From Chondrus crispus (lineage: Eukaryota; Rhodophyta; Florideophyceae; Gigartinales; Gigartinaceae), in NCBI RefSeq assembly GCF_000350225.1, contig NW_005178804.1, positions 238,053-302,052 on the forward strand: DNA of 64,000 nucleotides, in the 5' to 3' direction. Every line of letters starts with the position of its first letter. Within the stretch, counting starts at the first letter, position 1. The position numbers were made by a program, and so were the translations under genes. This document shows, one piece after another, positions 1 to 9,640 of the stretch. The notes beneath the pieces were generated by a model, which was not told where the DNA came from, ran no database searches, and saw nothing but the letters and a program-made list of their open reading frames with translations.

Positions 1-1265
1 TACGCCTGCGCGCAACTGCACTTCTCTCTTCGATTGAACGAACGTTCTCATTGAACGCTTCTACAGATAATCCTGCCAAGCGAGCCGTTTGCCGCAACGC
101 TGCACTGCCGCAACGGTCAAATTCCATCATGCTCTTACCACTCCGCCGGGCACGATCCATGGCTACGCGATTTGCTCTCTCTTCAGAAATTAGTTTCTTC
201 TTCGCGACAGGAGCCCACTTTTCTTGCGCCAGTGCCAAAGCATTGGCCGACGTCAGAACGAGGCCCTCTGTAGTGTCTAGATAGCCAGAATGTAAAATAT
301 TGGCGTTGGCCCCGATGACAGTGTCCCTTATCTCCATCCGCTTTGCCTCCATTCGCCGTCACATCCGGTCCACGTCCATTACCTCTTCCAAATTATCACG
401 CCCTGCTGTCCTGAGAGCAGACAGAAGCTGCCTCGGATTCATTGGCCAGATCCGTGACTTACGGAAAGAAGTGATGATTTTTTCCTGCTGAACCATTTTT
501 CGTAGGCATGTCGCATCATGCCCCAAAAGTCTAATACGTCAAATTTGTCTATACTGTCGCGCGACACCACCAAATCCATTGAATCCCTAAGATACTTTTT
601 GAAAGGCGAGAACAGAACGACATCTAGCGGCTGTGTCTTTCCATTGGTATGCGCTGGTAGTGCGTAAACGATTACGTTTTTATGATGTAAACAATTGATT
701 ACCATAAGCGGCATATGGGAACGATACTCGTCAAAGATTAGTCGTGTCTTATGACCGTTTGGCGTGTGCTGTTGGACATGTTTCACAAAGTGAATGGCCC
801 AGTTGTAGAATATCTCATTATTGACTCCCTTATTTTCTTGACGACACGCCAGGAGGGATTCGGATGGTAAGAAGTCTGCTGCGCTATCAGTCGTAGTAAT
901 GCCATCTCGCACAACCTGACGAAAAGGTAAGCGACTTCCCTTGAATACGAACAAGGGCTTCATGGCATCTCCATTTGCACATATTGCGGGCATCATCGTC
1001 ACACGATTGACATTCACAAAATGCCCAACTTTTGCATCCCTTGTCCCTGCACGAGTCAAATAAAAATTAGCATCAGAAACACCCTTGCAATCTCTTGCCG
1101 GAGATGCCCCAGTTCGTCGAGGTTCCATATGCACCTCGCCTGAATGTTGTTGTCCTTGATAATTTTTTCTAACGTTGCGAAATGATTTGTCAAAGTCATT
1201 GCGTTACACGCCGCATACCGAACTGCTTCTTGACGTAATGGACGCCCCAATTTCAGTTTATCGCC
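1..1265 (-). pseudogene. pogo/jerky-type DDE transposase, decayed, cut by window start
   Basis: Minus-strand remnant of a Tc1/mariner-superfamily (pogo/Tigger/jerky) transposase, the enzyme that cuts and pastes a DNA transposon. The first catalytic Asp is in IWNLDELG (about 1130). The DDE core follows in another frame (439-1134), with LIFDEYRSH for the second Asp and the typical QPLDVVLFSPFKKYLR block for the third. A third frame, from about 475 down to base 1, carries a charged C-terminal region (NPRQLLSALRTAG, then KKKLISEERANRVA). Frames shift near 1100 and 475, and a stop lies near 360. No HTH/CENP-B N-terminus is visible upstream of 1265. The assignment to the pogo superfamily is firm from the motifs; the exact family is not. 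Confidence 0.75.
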
Positions 1266-1541
1266 ATGATATGTATAAAAGGTCGACCCTTCTTAGAACA
1301 ACATTCGTCATACAGTTGCAACCCCGCCATCTATCCTAGTAGTGCATCGCCCTGTATCACGCCTTCACGTCCCTTAATAACACCGTACTATTTTTTGACT
1401 ATTCCCAAAGAACCACGGCAGCTCTTTGTCAAAAACCGACTTCGAAGGTCACAATTACGCAGAACCTTGCCACATACCCTTACCCGGTAGAACGTTCTTG
1501 CTTTTATTATCCTGAAGCACTACTGGACACACATTTCTAGG

Positions 1542-2205
1542 TATGAGCATTGACACAAATCTCGACCTCCCGTCCTTCAATGTTGTGAAGTATGCAGTCG
1601 TGTTCATCGTCTTTGATATCATTGTAAGGAGGTCTCTTCTCACAATCCTCGTTTTCTTTCGGAGACAGTCTCTTCAAAATACTTGGGTTATGGGTGGGGC
1701 TGACTGGAAGTGAAGAAGAACGACGGTATGGGGTGAAAAGGTGTTCTTCTCTTTTTTATTCATAATCGTATGCAGGGACAACTTTTATACTAAAGATAGA
1801 GATGGTACCTACGTCTCACAGTGGAGTTCAGCACCATTACAAACCTGCATGGAATAGCCAATTTGCCAAGATCTAATACTGTTGGGTAATAGATTGCGCC
1901 GAGCAACAATACAAAAAACATAACAAAGATAAGTCAGCAGATATTCAGTCTACATACAGCCTTTCAGTCGCTGTCGCTGCTGTACTTGATCACGCTTGAC
2001 ATAATCACTGTGCCGTGTCCAGAGGGTATCATCATCAGAGGCCATCGTCAGGAGAGCACCATGAACAATAATGGCCGCCCTGTTCCGTGACAATCAAGGG
2101 GAATTGACCGCTAGTTTTCACCGTATCTGTTTACGCTATCGAATTCTTTCTGGAGTTTTCCGCGGAGTCTTCTGCACGAATAATTTCGGCTCTTGCGCTC
2201 GTCAC
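1542..2205 (+). pseudogene. 5' fragment of the three-pass membrane protein gene
   Basis: The ATG at 1542 starts the same protein as the intact gene at 4639: MSIDTNLDLPSFNVVKY followed by the first membrane segment. It stays nearly identical for about 45 codons. The frame is then broken by the insert at 1677-2066, picks up again at 2067 with a 60-bp deletion relative to the intact copy, and ends at the fusion with the Cys-rich gene fragment near 2205. The upstream 265 bp are duplicated too, so the promoter may have been copied, but the product would be only the first membrane segment. Confidence 0.75.
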
Positions 2206-2207
2206 AG

Positions 2208-2753
2208 CTATCCATCTAAGCACACGGGTTGTCCAAACACATTTATGCAGACACCATTTGATCCGCATTGCTCATCATATACACACGTCCTGGGAACTTC
2301 AACGTACGGAACTTGAGAATTGTCTAGACATACTTGCAGCCCTTCAGGAAGTGAGAACTTTTGGGTAATCTCTAAAGGAAGTAACAAACATGTCTCATTG
2401 TCATTGCAGTCTTCTTGCGTGCGACAAAAGATGTCGTAAAAGAAAGGTGGAAAGCAAACACAGTACACCCCATCGCTATCGCAACCTTGCGTTTGATCCG
2501 ACGAGAGAGCATCTTTGCATTCAAGGGATTCGAAACAGTCGGCATTCGATTGGCAACGACCAAATGTCATGGTTTGAGCGTGCCCATACTTGAGGAGCAT
2601 GTGAATCACAACAAAAAGTATTGAGTTGCGAGCAAAGATAAATTGGAGGCGACCCATACTTGCAGGTCTTTCCGCTCTTGAACGATTCGAAGATGTTGGA
2701 AGTCTCAGACAGCTTCTAACTTGTAACGCCGTACTCTTCATCCTTATAAGCAT
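2208..2753 (-). pseudogene. Truncated copy of the secreted Cys-rich protein gene
   Basis: This copies the N-terminal part of the protein at 7157-8128. It keeps the signal peptide (from MGRLQF, about 2657) and the cysteine-rich segment (CQSNADCFESLEC through CGSNGVC), then stops soon after VCLDG, where sequence shared with 7157-8128 ends. The second, Ser-rich and C-terminal half is missing. The open frame of 181 codons from the upstream ATG is intact, so a short secreted product is possible. I call it a truncated duplicate because the breakpoint coincides with the fusion at about 2205. Differences from the intact copy are few, so the duplication is recent. Confidence 0.7.
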
Positions 2754-3168
2754 TTCATGGAGTACGCTTTTAAATGAGACGATTCTGTGTCGAGCTTCTC
2801 TCCTGATGACACCGCATGAAGTGAATCAATAATGAAAATGTATGTGCATTACTGTATCAAAGAGGGTACAGCAGCGCAGATTTCCCTCGCGATTTGCAAT
2901 ACAGAAAGGAGCCTTTCGCTGGAGAGCGAGACACCGTACACTCGTGCTGTGTATTTTCATGTGGACGCTCAATGAAAGTATAATAGAGTATGCCAAGAAT
3001 GTAGCGCCTTGAAATAGAAATGGACATTGGACACGTGAAGAAACAGTCACGACATCCTACGGTAGGCTCATTGGTCTTAATTTAAGAGACTGCTCTGCTC
3101 TACAACAGAGTACTGATGGTACCGTAGCTTTTTTGTGTTACTGTAATTCACAGGCAACAATATCTCAT

Positions 3169-3944
3169 AACCACCGATGATGAGAACAGCTCAGCATTCA
3201 GAAGCCAGGATAAACACTGGCAACTCTTTTGAAGAGCCGCAATGTACGGCATGTACCAAGGTTGTCCGTAAAGTGACGAAAACATGTGTTTTGGCGGCGA
3301 GTCTGCTCGGATTTTATATGAACGCAAAAATTTCAAACAACGCCTTTGGCAAAACTCATAGCATACCAAAAACTCGGGCATGTGAGTTTTCCACCAGTTT
3401 TACATCCGCCTGATCACAGCAATGCCGGATCGACCCGTCTTGACGGAAAACGAAGTGGGGTTTCCGCTCTTTCCTCAACACAAACGAGTCTCATACTGCA
3501 CGGGTCGTACCGGTTTGCCTCATGGACGCCCCTATCACTTCATCTACCAAGAGTCCATCAACGGATCAAAGCACCACGAGATCTGCCACATACGCAGCCA
3601 AAGCAATCGCAGAAGAGAGACAAGAAGAAGCTTCTCAAAAGTGATCCTCTCCAAACGGCCCACCTCAGCCTGTTAAGAAGACGAAACACATCGCCCTTTC
3701 GACTGAGAACCATTGTATCCCTGTGGCGAGTTACAATATTCGCTTCAGCGATTATTCGCGCAGGTGCACGTGATCCGTCGGGCGGCACAACGATGGACCA
3801 GACTTGCGTTTGTTGCGGGCAGGTACAGTACCTTGCTGGAGGTCAGTCAGCAAAACTCGTGGTGGAATTTTTCAAACTTGGGTTTACTTTACGTCCAGCG
3901 AGTTTGTGAGGAAATGGAAAAATAACGCGTTGTACACTGTACAT
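3169..3944. other. No supportable gene
   Basis: Several short frames exist on both strands, the longest 187 codons at 3346-3909 (+). Overlapping frames of similar length, no recognisable motif and no sign of paralogy leave none of them supported. Confidence 0.5.
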
Positions 3945-4170
3945 GGTAAAACCAGTGGATGAGTTTCCAGAATATACCGTACAGTACAACATGCGTAGTC
4001 ACATACGAAGTCTAGTGCGTTGACGGCATTTATAAACCGTACTGTTGTACTGTGAAAACCAGCGAAAGAGTTTCTAGAATATACCATACCGTACAGTACA
4101 ACATACGTTGTCACATACGAAGTCTGTTACGTTGACGGCAGTTATAAACCGTACTGTTGTATGGTACTGT
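3945..4170. repeat. Two tandem units of a dispersed repeat of about 107 bp
   Basis: Unit 1 starts at about 3945 (gtaaaaccagtggatgag) and unit 2 at about 4052 (gtgaaaaccagcgaaagag). Both run through ttccagaatataccgtac-like and cataaaccgtactgttg-like segments. A third copy lies at about 8568-8960, where it is split by the MITE at 8600-8879. The uninterrupted units therefore show the empty insertion site. Confidence 0.8.
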
Positions 4171-4377
4171 GCACTGGGCTGACCCTCAGATCATTTTCGC
4201 AAGTTTAACTCAACTCGGTATTCTTGCACTGTACGTTCATTCAATATTGTACAATGATTCAATACCGAAGGTACGGTGCCAAGAAACTCAAAGCTCTCAG
4301 TTCCATTCCCTTCTCTTGACCACCTCAAAATTAGCAATGCACCACATAGTCCCATTGTTCTCTACGTATGCATAGAA

Positions 4378-4638
4378 GGTCGACCCTTCTTAGAACAACA
4401 TTCGTCATACAGTTGCAACCCCGCCATCTATCCTAGTAGTGCATCGCCCTGTGTCATGCCTTCACGTCCCTTAATAACACCATACTATTTTTGACTATCC
4501 CCAAAGAACCACTGCAGCTCTTTGTCAAAAACCGACTTCGAAGGTCACAATTACGCAGAACCTTGCCACACACCCTTACCCGGTAGAACGTTCTTGCTTT
4601 TATTATCCCGAAGCACTACTGGACACACATTTCTAGGT
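4378..4638 (+). promoter_or_regulatory. Duplicated upstream region of the membrane protein gene
   Basis: The 261 bp before the ATG at 4639 are almost identical to 1277-1541, before the broken copy. The reading frame is open from a TTG at 4522, but the first ATG is 4639. The paralogue at 9656 also begins MSI followed by an FN-x-V-(K/R)-Y motif, so this stretch is best read as 5' UTR/promoter. I see no confident TATA box. Confidence 0.5.
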
Positions 4639-6249
4639 ATGAGCATTGACACAAATCTCGACCTCCCGTCCTTCAATGTTGTGAAGTATGCAGTCGTGTT
4701 CATCGTCTTTGATATCATTGTGAGGAGGTCTCTTCTCACAATCCTCGTTTTCTTTCGGAGACAGTCTCTTCATAATGGCCGCCCTGTTCCGTTACAAACA
4801 AGGGGATTTGACCGCTACAATCTCCACGGGCATGCAGCTTTATCGAGATCCGGAACTTCGCTGTTTCTCTTCCTTCTTACCATATCCGTTTATGCTGTCG
4901 AATTCTGTCTGGAGTTTTCCGCAGATTCTTCTGCACGAACAGTTTCGGCTCCTGGGGTTGTCCACGTCATCAATGCCACTCAAAAGGCATGTTCTGTGGA
5001 AGAGGTCACTCACCGCACAGCACTTTCTCACATGATCAATCTTGCAGACAGCTGCATTGACATTGACTATGAAAAGAATCGGTACAAGTTTTTCCGGTAT
5101 GAGTGGGAAAAAACGGAAAGTGACGATCGGAGACCCTTGTGCGTCAGAGCACAGGACAATATCTTGACGGAGGGAAAGCTCATATACCATCAGAAAGATT
5201 TGGTCCCTGAAGCTAGACACTTTACCGATGCCCTTAAAGCTTCGTCATTTGGAGCGAATGGGGATAAATATCGAGCTGTCCTTGCAATACAGGTTCTCCC
5301 TGAGCATATTTACGGGTTGCAGAAGAGCACAAACGGTGCAGGTACTTATTGGACAGGTCCATTGATAATTTCTGTGCTCGATTCGACAAAAATGAAGATC
5401 AGGTGTTATGGGCAAGTTTTCGGTCGAGTAGGAGAAGGTCAAACAAAAGCTGAGATCAAATTCTGCTTATCATCGGATTCCTATTTCCTTTTTGTGTCAG
5501 GATATGGGCTGATCACAGAAGATGCAGACTCCTTGACGTCGAGGCCATGGAATGTTCTCGTTGCTTGCTCCGCTGGCCGTGTTGTCGCTAATTACAGCAA
5601 AGGAATCGACAGCAGTGTCCCCTTCGCATCTCAAGCAAGAGCATTGCTTCTTGGATCCGTGTTCAACCCTGATGAGCGCTCTGTACAGAGATATGCAGCA
5701 CTACATAGCAACTGCAAGGATGTTGTCATCCCCTACAACGATTCTGGCCACATTCAATCCATCCCTAATGCAAAAGTTCTTACCACTGTCCATGTTTCGG
5801 TTGAGAAATGGGCCCTTGTAATGTTATTGGCATACTCTATCGTTTTGGGTTCCATGGGTTGCGTGCTGAACTCAATAGCAAACTGGAAGAACATGCCGAA
5901 ACACGTTTTTGGCGAAAGAGCCCTGGCAAAACGTTGGTGTCGAGAGAAGGAAACTCAGTGGAAAGATGAAGTGGAGCGAGAACCAAAGATTTCTGGAAAG
6001 TTCAATAGATGGAATTTGAGAAGAAAGCTCTTCCCTAAAAATAACCCGCTCTACCTTTCTGTTTTTGTTGGTGATTTGCAAGATGATCTATGCATTACCC
6101 GCAGGGAGACAGTTGTGACAAGAGACAAGTCCAAAACCTTTGTAGATATTGAATTAGACAAGCATGATCATCAAGATTGGGATTTGGAAAGTGTACCACC
6201 GCCGATTGGGTTACCAGGGGTCAATATGCAAGCCGAAGAAAATCTATAG
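4639..6249 (+). CDS. Lineage-specific three-pass membrane protein, member 1
   Basis: 536 codons from the ATG at 4639, chosen over the longer open frame because the paralogue starts with the same MSI...FN-V-(K/R)-Y pattern. No family recognised. Order: membrane segment 1 (about residues 12-40, VVKYAVVFIVFDIIV), basic loop, membrane segment 2 (about 73-95, TSLFLFLLTISVYAVEF), a region of about 320 residues with several Cys and Asn glycosylation sequons, membrane segment 3 (about 413-438, WALVMLLAYSIVLGSMGCVL), and a charged tail of about 100 residues rich in Lys/Arg then Asp/Glu. The layout suggests a surface protein with a large external domain and a cytoplasmic tail; that is inference. It shares this layout with the gene at 9641. 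The 5' third is duplicated at 1542-2205. Single exon. Confidence 0.75.
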   Translation: MSIDTNLDLPSFNVVKYAVVFIVFDIIVRRSLLTILVFFRRQSLHNGRPVPLQTRGFDRYNLHGHAALSRSGTSLFLFLLTISVYAVEFCLEFSADSSARTVSAPGVVHVINATQKACSVEEVTHRTALSHMINLADSCIDIDYEKNRYKFFRYEWEKTESDDRRPLCVRAQDNILTEGKLIYHQKDLVPEARHFTDALKASSFGANGDKYRAVLAIQVLPEHIYGLQKSTNGAGTYWTGPLIISVLDSTKMKIRCYGQVFGRVGEGQTKAEIKFCLSSDSYFLFVSGYGLITEDADSLTSRPWNVLVACSAGRVVANYSKGIDSSVPFASQARALLLGSVFNPDERSVQRYAALHSNCKDVVIPYNDSGHIQSIPNAKVLTTVHVSVEKWALVMLLAYSIVLGSMGCVLNSIANWKNMPKHVFGERALAKRWCREKETQWKDEVEREPKISGKFNRWNLRRKLFPKNNPLYLSVFVGDLQDDLCITRRETVVTRDKSKTFVDIELDKHDHQDWDLESVPPPIGLPGVNMQAEENL

Positions 6250-7156
6250 CTGCAGAGAGAAAGAGCACATGTACTTACTAGTTAAACACTGAAAGCATCT
6301 GGTTTTGAAGCGTCAAATGCACAACACGTGCAATTGTTGTTGTAAGGAGACTTTCTCAGAAGGGCAAAGTTCCGCTTCGCCAAGAAATCGGCAAGAGAGG
6401 TTCTCGAATAATCTAAGGAGTCATATGTCAACAGGGAGACGCAAGAGAGACTCGGATAATTTGGCACGCCTCCGCTGCCGGAGGGAAACCGCAGCGGCCT
6501 CGCGCGCGTATGCGAGCAGTAATATAAATTATCACCCAGCAACGGACAGAATGTAGAGATCATCATCGAATCATCATCTCGTCTCACGACTAAACATTGT
6601 CCTTTCACCAAACGCCGTTGCGCTTGCCTTCGAGCAGGTACTGCTCGACCCAGTGGGCGTTTCCCACTTCCCGCCGCATCGCGCGTCCGCGATCGGCAAA
6701 CTCCATTTGCCGTTCGCAAGCGGAAATCACTGACGTGCCGTAAGCAGGTCAGACGCAAGAGGGCTGTCGTTTGCAGACCTCTCATTTAATTTTACGTCTG
6801 TGTAACAACAGCAATATCCCCTCAAATTAACTCATCTGTGCTTCAAACTGCAGCCACAGTCGTAGATGCTTAAAACCAGGCACATGGCGTGCTTCCGAAC
6901 ACACTTAGTCGAAGTGGTCAGAAAAAAAGAAACGAACCGCAGATATTGCCGTCAGTTGGGCCAATTTGCAGCACATCGTGGGAGGAGACAACACATGAAA
7001 TGTTGAACCAGAAGATACTTCAGCAGTTTATGAAGAGCTTCTTGAGCGCACTACAATTTATTCGCGTTCTGCTCTTGTACTGTAGAAATGCTTGAAAATT
7101 TGTCAGCAATGCTTCTATTAAAATAGAGGTGTACAGTTTGAAGGATCTTGAGACTT
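6250..7156. other. Intergenic region between the convergent genes
   Basis: Downstream of the plus-strand membrane protein and the minus-strand Cys-rich gene. A frame of 167 codons at 6282-6785 (minus) has no recognisable features and biased composition. Around 6465-6520 there is GC-rich sequence with small inverted repeats (cctccgctgccggagg). Nothing else can be supported. Confidence 0.45.
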
Positions 7157-8128
7157 TCATAGTCCCACGTATACTGCAGCTCTCAGTAAGTTTTCCTCTA
7201 TGACAGAGTTGTAACGTGCTGCGAGTGTTGTAAATGTCAGTCCATCTGTCCGTGATGGGAGTTGAGCGTTTCGAATATATCGCGGATTATTGACAAACAT
7301 GAGAGCCTCAACACAACCAACGAGTTCACAATAGCTTTGCATCATCATGGCTCGGCCATGAAAACGCACCATATGACCCCCTGTGGCGCAGCTTTTTTGT
7401 GCGTCACATAGTACAGCGGCTTTCAAATGAGGATTATACGTTAGCATATGTAGCGGCATTCCATCAAGATGCTGCATTGCGATACATGCAGCAGAATCCT
7501 CATCACTACTTGCACTACTTGGTGAAATTTCTGCTTCTATCGTGCTTGATGCCAACAAATTTTCTTCGGAAATTGATGACGGCTGTCCATCTAGGCAAAC
7601 GGATGTTGAAAAAAAATTTATGCAGACACCATTTGATCCGCACTGCTCATCATCTTCACATATCCTGGGATCTCCAATGTATGGAACTTGAGAATTGTCT
7701 AGACATACTTGCAGCCCTTCAGGAAGTGAGAACTTTTGGGTAATCTCTAAAGGAAGTAACAAACATGTCTCATTGTCATTGCAGTCTTCTTGCGTGCGAC
7801 AAAAGATGTCGTCAAAGAAATGTGGAAAGCAAACACAGTACACCCCATCGCTATCGCAACCTTGCGTTTGATCCGACGAGAGAGCATCTTTGCATTCAAG
7901 GGATTCGAAACAGTCGGCATTCGATTGGCAACGACCAAATGTCATGGTTTGAGCGTGCCCATACTTGAGGAGCATGTGAATCACAACAAAAAGTATTGAG
8001 TTCCGAGCAAAGATAAATTGGAGGCGACCCATACTTGCAGGTCTTTCCGCTCTTGAGCGATTCGAAGATGTTCGAAGTCTCAGACAGCTTCTAACTTGTA
8101 ACGCCGTACTCTTCATCCTTATAAGCAT
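7157..8128 (-). CDS. Secreted Cys-rich two-domain protein, function unknown
   Basis: Open from an ATG at 8128 (323 codons). The ATG at 8032 is the more likely start, because MGRLQF leads directly into a signal peptide: hydrophobic core ILFVVIHMLL, probable cleavage after YGHA. The next 120 residues hold paired Cys in CQSNADC, CFPHFFDDIFC, CNDNETC and CGSNGVC patterns, loosely like EGF or dickkopf-type knots but not assignable to either. A Ser/Glu-rich linker (ISEENLLASS to SSDEDSAAC) leads to a C-terminal segment with LCDAQKSC and HGRAMMMQSYCELVGC. An extracellular, disulfide-bonded protein is likely; the function is unknown. It converges on the membrane protein at 4639, and a truncated copy lies at 2208-2753. 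Single exon. Confidence 0.7.
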   Translation of the reverse strand: MLIRMKSTALQVRSCLRLRTSSNRSRAERPASMGRLQFIFARNSILFVVIHMLLKYGHAQTMTFGRCQSNADCFESLECKDALSSDQTQGCDSDGVYCVCFPHFFDDIFCRTQEDCNDNETCLLLPLEITQKFSLPEGLQVCLDNSQVPYIGDPRICEDDEQCGSNGVCINFFSTSVCLDGQPSSISEENLLASSTIEAEISPSSASSDEDSAACIAMQHLDGMPLHMLTYNPHLKAAVLCDAQKSCATGGHMVRFHGRAMMMQSYCELVGCVEALMFVNNPRYIRNAQLPSRTDGLTFTTLAARYNSVIEENLLRAAVYVGL

Positions 8129-8599
8129 TTCATGGAGTACGCTTTTAAATGAGACGATTCTGTGTTGAGCTTCTCTCCTGATGACACCGCATGAAGTGAA
8201 TCAATAATGAAAATGTATGTGCATTACTGTATCAAAGAGGGTACAGCAGCGCAGATTTCCCTCGCGATTTGCAATACAGAAAGGAGCCTTTCGCTGGAGA
8301 GCGAGACACCGTACACTCGTGCTGTGTATTTTCATGTGGACGCTCAATAAAAGTATAATAGAGTATGCCAAGAATGTAGCGCCTTGAAATAGAAATGGAC
8401 ACTGGACACGTGAAGAAACAGTCACGACATCCTACGGTAGGCTCATTGGTCTTAATTTAAGAGACTGCTCTGCTCTACAGTACAACAGAGTACTGATGGT
8501 ACCGCGGCTTTTTTCTGTTACTGTAATTCACAGGCAACAATATCTTATAAGTTATCCTATCTTTATAATGGTAAAACCAGTGGATGAGTTTCCAGAATA

Positions 8600-8879
8600 C
8601 AGGGCGTCCCACGCAATAGTGCTATACCGGAACAGACCTCGACATATGGCACTATTGCGTGAATGGCACTATACTGAAAGAGCAAAAACACAATCATTTA
8701 CATGCAGTTGTGTCCTGCTTTCCTCCGTCACACCTTCGACTCTCAAGTTCTGCTACTGCTGAAGCCACATGTGTATGAACACGTGTAGGAAGTATGATAA
8801 CCGTGCCCTGGCGTTTTGCATAGCACTAATGCGTGAGAGGCACTACTCAAAGTAGCACTATTGCGCGACCCCCCCCCTG
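8600..8879. mobile_element. 280-bp MITE with TA target duplication, pogo/mariner type
   Basis: The element starts CAGGGCGTCCCACGCAATAG and ends with its inverted counterpart, ...CTATTGCGCGACCCCCCCCCTG. It is flanked by TA at 8598-8599 and 8880-8881. Removing element plus one TA restores ccagaatataccg, exactly as in the uninterrupted repeat units at about 3969 and 4075, so the boundaries are proved by empty sites. Inner copies of GCACTATTGCGTGA/GCACTAATGCGTGA form subterminal repeats. It has no coding capacity. CAG termini with TA duplication fit pogo/Tigger transposases. Its termini differ from those of the full-length element at 12013-14018, so it probably uses another autonomous partner. 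Confidence 0.88.
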
Positions 8880-8960
8880 TATACCGTACAGTACAACATG
8901 CGTAGTCAGATACGAAGTCTCGTTGATGGCAGCTATAAACCGTACTGTTGTACTGTGGAA

Positions 8961-9216
8961 TGGGCTTACCTTCAGATCCTTTTTGTGAAAGAATATGATA
9001 GCAAGTGATTTACAGAGAGCGGCTTGCACCATCGGCGACGGCTGCTGGCTGGAACCACCTCATACTTAGGAACTCGAGACTATTCCACCTCGCTCTGATC
9101 GGAGCAACGATCAATACAACCAACACTGTTCTACTGTACTTGAACCACGGCTTTCGGCCACACTTGTCGCAAATTTAACTCAACCGGGTATTCTTGCACT
9201 GTACCCTTCAAGGGTA
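8961..9216. repeat. Dispersed repeat, copy 1
   Basis: From tgggcttaccttcagatcc to the small palindrome tacccttcaagggta, this matches 14716-14971 almost base for base. A shorter version of its two ends lies at about 4168-4235, lacking the middle. Both long copies end at the palindrome, which may mark an element end. I see no coding sequence. Confidence 0.8.
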
Positions 9217-9309
9217 CGCCGACCTCTTGCCTCAGTAAACATCGGACCATCGTTCCTTGCACCACAGCCGACTCCCCACTTGCGTGTGCGCACAACTCGT
9301 CGCGTCTCG

Positions 9310-9560
9310 CCGGTACACGACCCCTCGCCGCCGCCGCTCGCTACTACCGTCGCGCTCTGCTGCTACCGCCGCTGCTCGCACTCCCGCCGTGCTCTGCCGC
9401 TCTGTGCTACTGCTGCCGCCCGCTACTGCCGCCGACGACTCTTGCTGCTGCCGCCTGCTACTGCCGCCGCCGCTCCCAGGTGCCGCCGCCGCTCTCTGCT
9501 GCCGGTGCCGCTTGCTGGTGCCGCCGCCGCTCTCTGCTGCTGGCGCTGCCGCTCTACGAC
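9310..9560. repeat. GCC/GCT-rich low-complexity tract
   Basis: Imperfect trinucleotide-like sequence built from gccgcc, gctctgctgct and ctgccgcc words, in the 330 bp before the membrane protein gene at 9641. All three plus frames and one minus frame stay open through it, but the predicted peptides are simple Ala/Arg/Cys/Pro/Leu runs. I treat these frames as composition artefacts and the tract as part of the gene's 5' flank. Confidence 0.7.
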
Positions 9561-9640
9561 ACCGAAAATACAAGCATTTATTCGTACATACTAGAGCACA
9601 AGACGTATAGTTATTTTCATACCACAGGTTTAACGTTATC

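Larger units (their letters stand above)
1277..3168. repeat. Fused remnant of a duplicated gene pair
   Basis: Bases 1277-1670 closely match 4378-4770, and 2067-2205 match about 4775-4955 with a gap of about 60 bp. Bases 2206-3168 match 7578-8546. The block is therefore a second copy of the membrane-protein/Cys-rich-protein neighbourhood in which everything between the middle of the first gene and the middle of the second was lost, joining the two at about 2205. A non-matching insert of about 390 bp (1677-2066) also splits the first part. It has no obvious terminal repeats and does not look like a GT-AG intron. Confidence 0.85.

Noticed and set aside
1677-2066. Intron in the duplicated membrane gene
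   Set aside because: The ends are not GT-AG and the intact copy has no intron there; it is more simply an insertion.
3346-3909. Basic protein of 187 residues
   Set aside because: Overlaps other equal frames, has no domain and no paralogue in the window, and lies in repeat-like DNA.
4522-4638. Upstream extension of the membrane protein from 4522
   Set aside because: It begins at TTG; the first ATG is 4639 and the paralogue starts at the equivalent MSI position.
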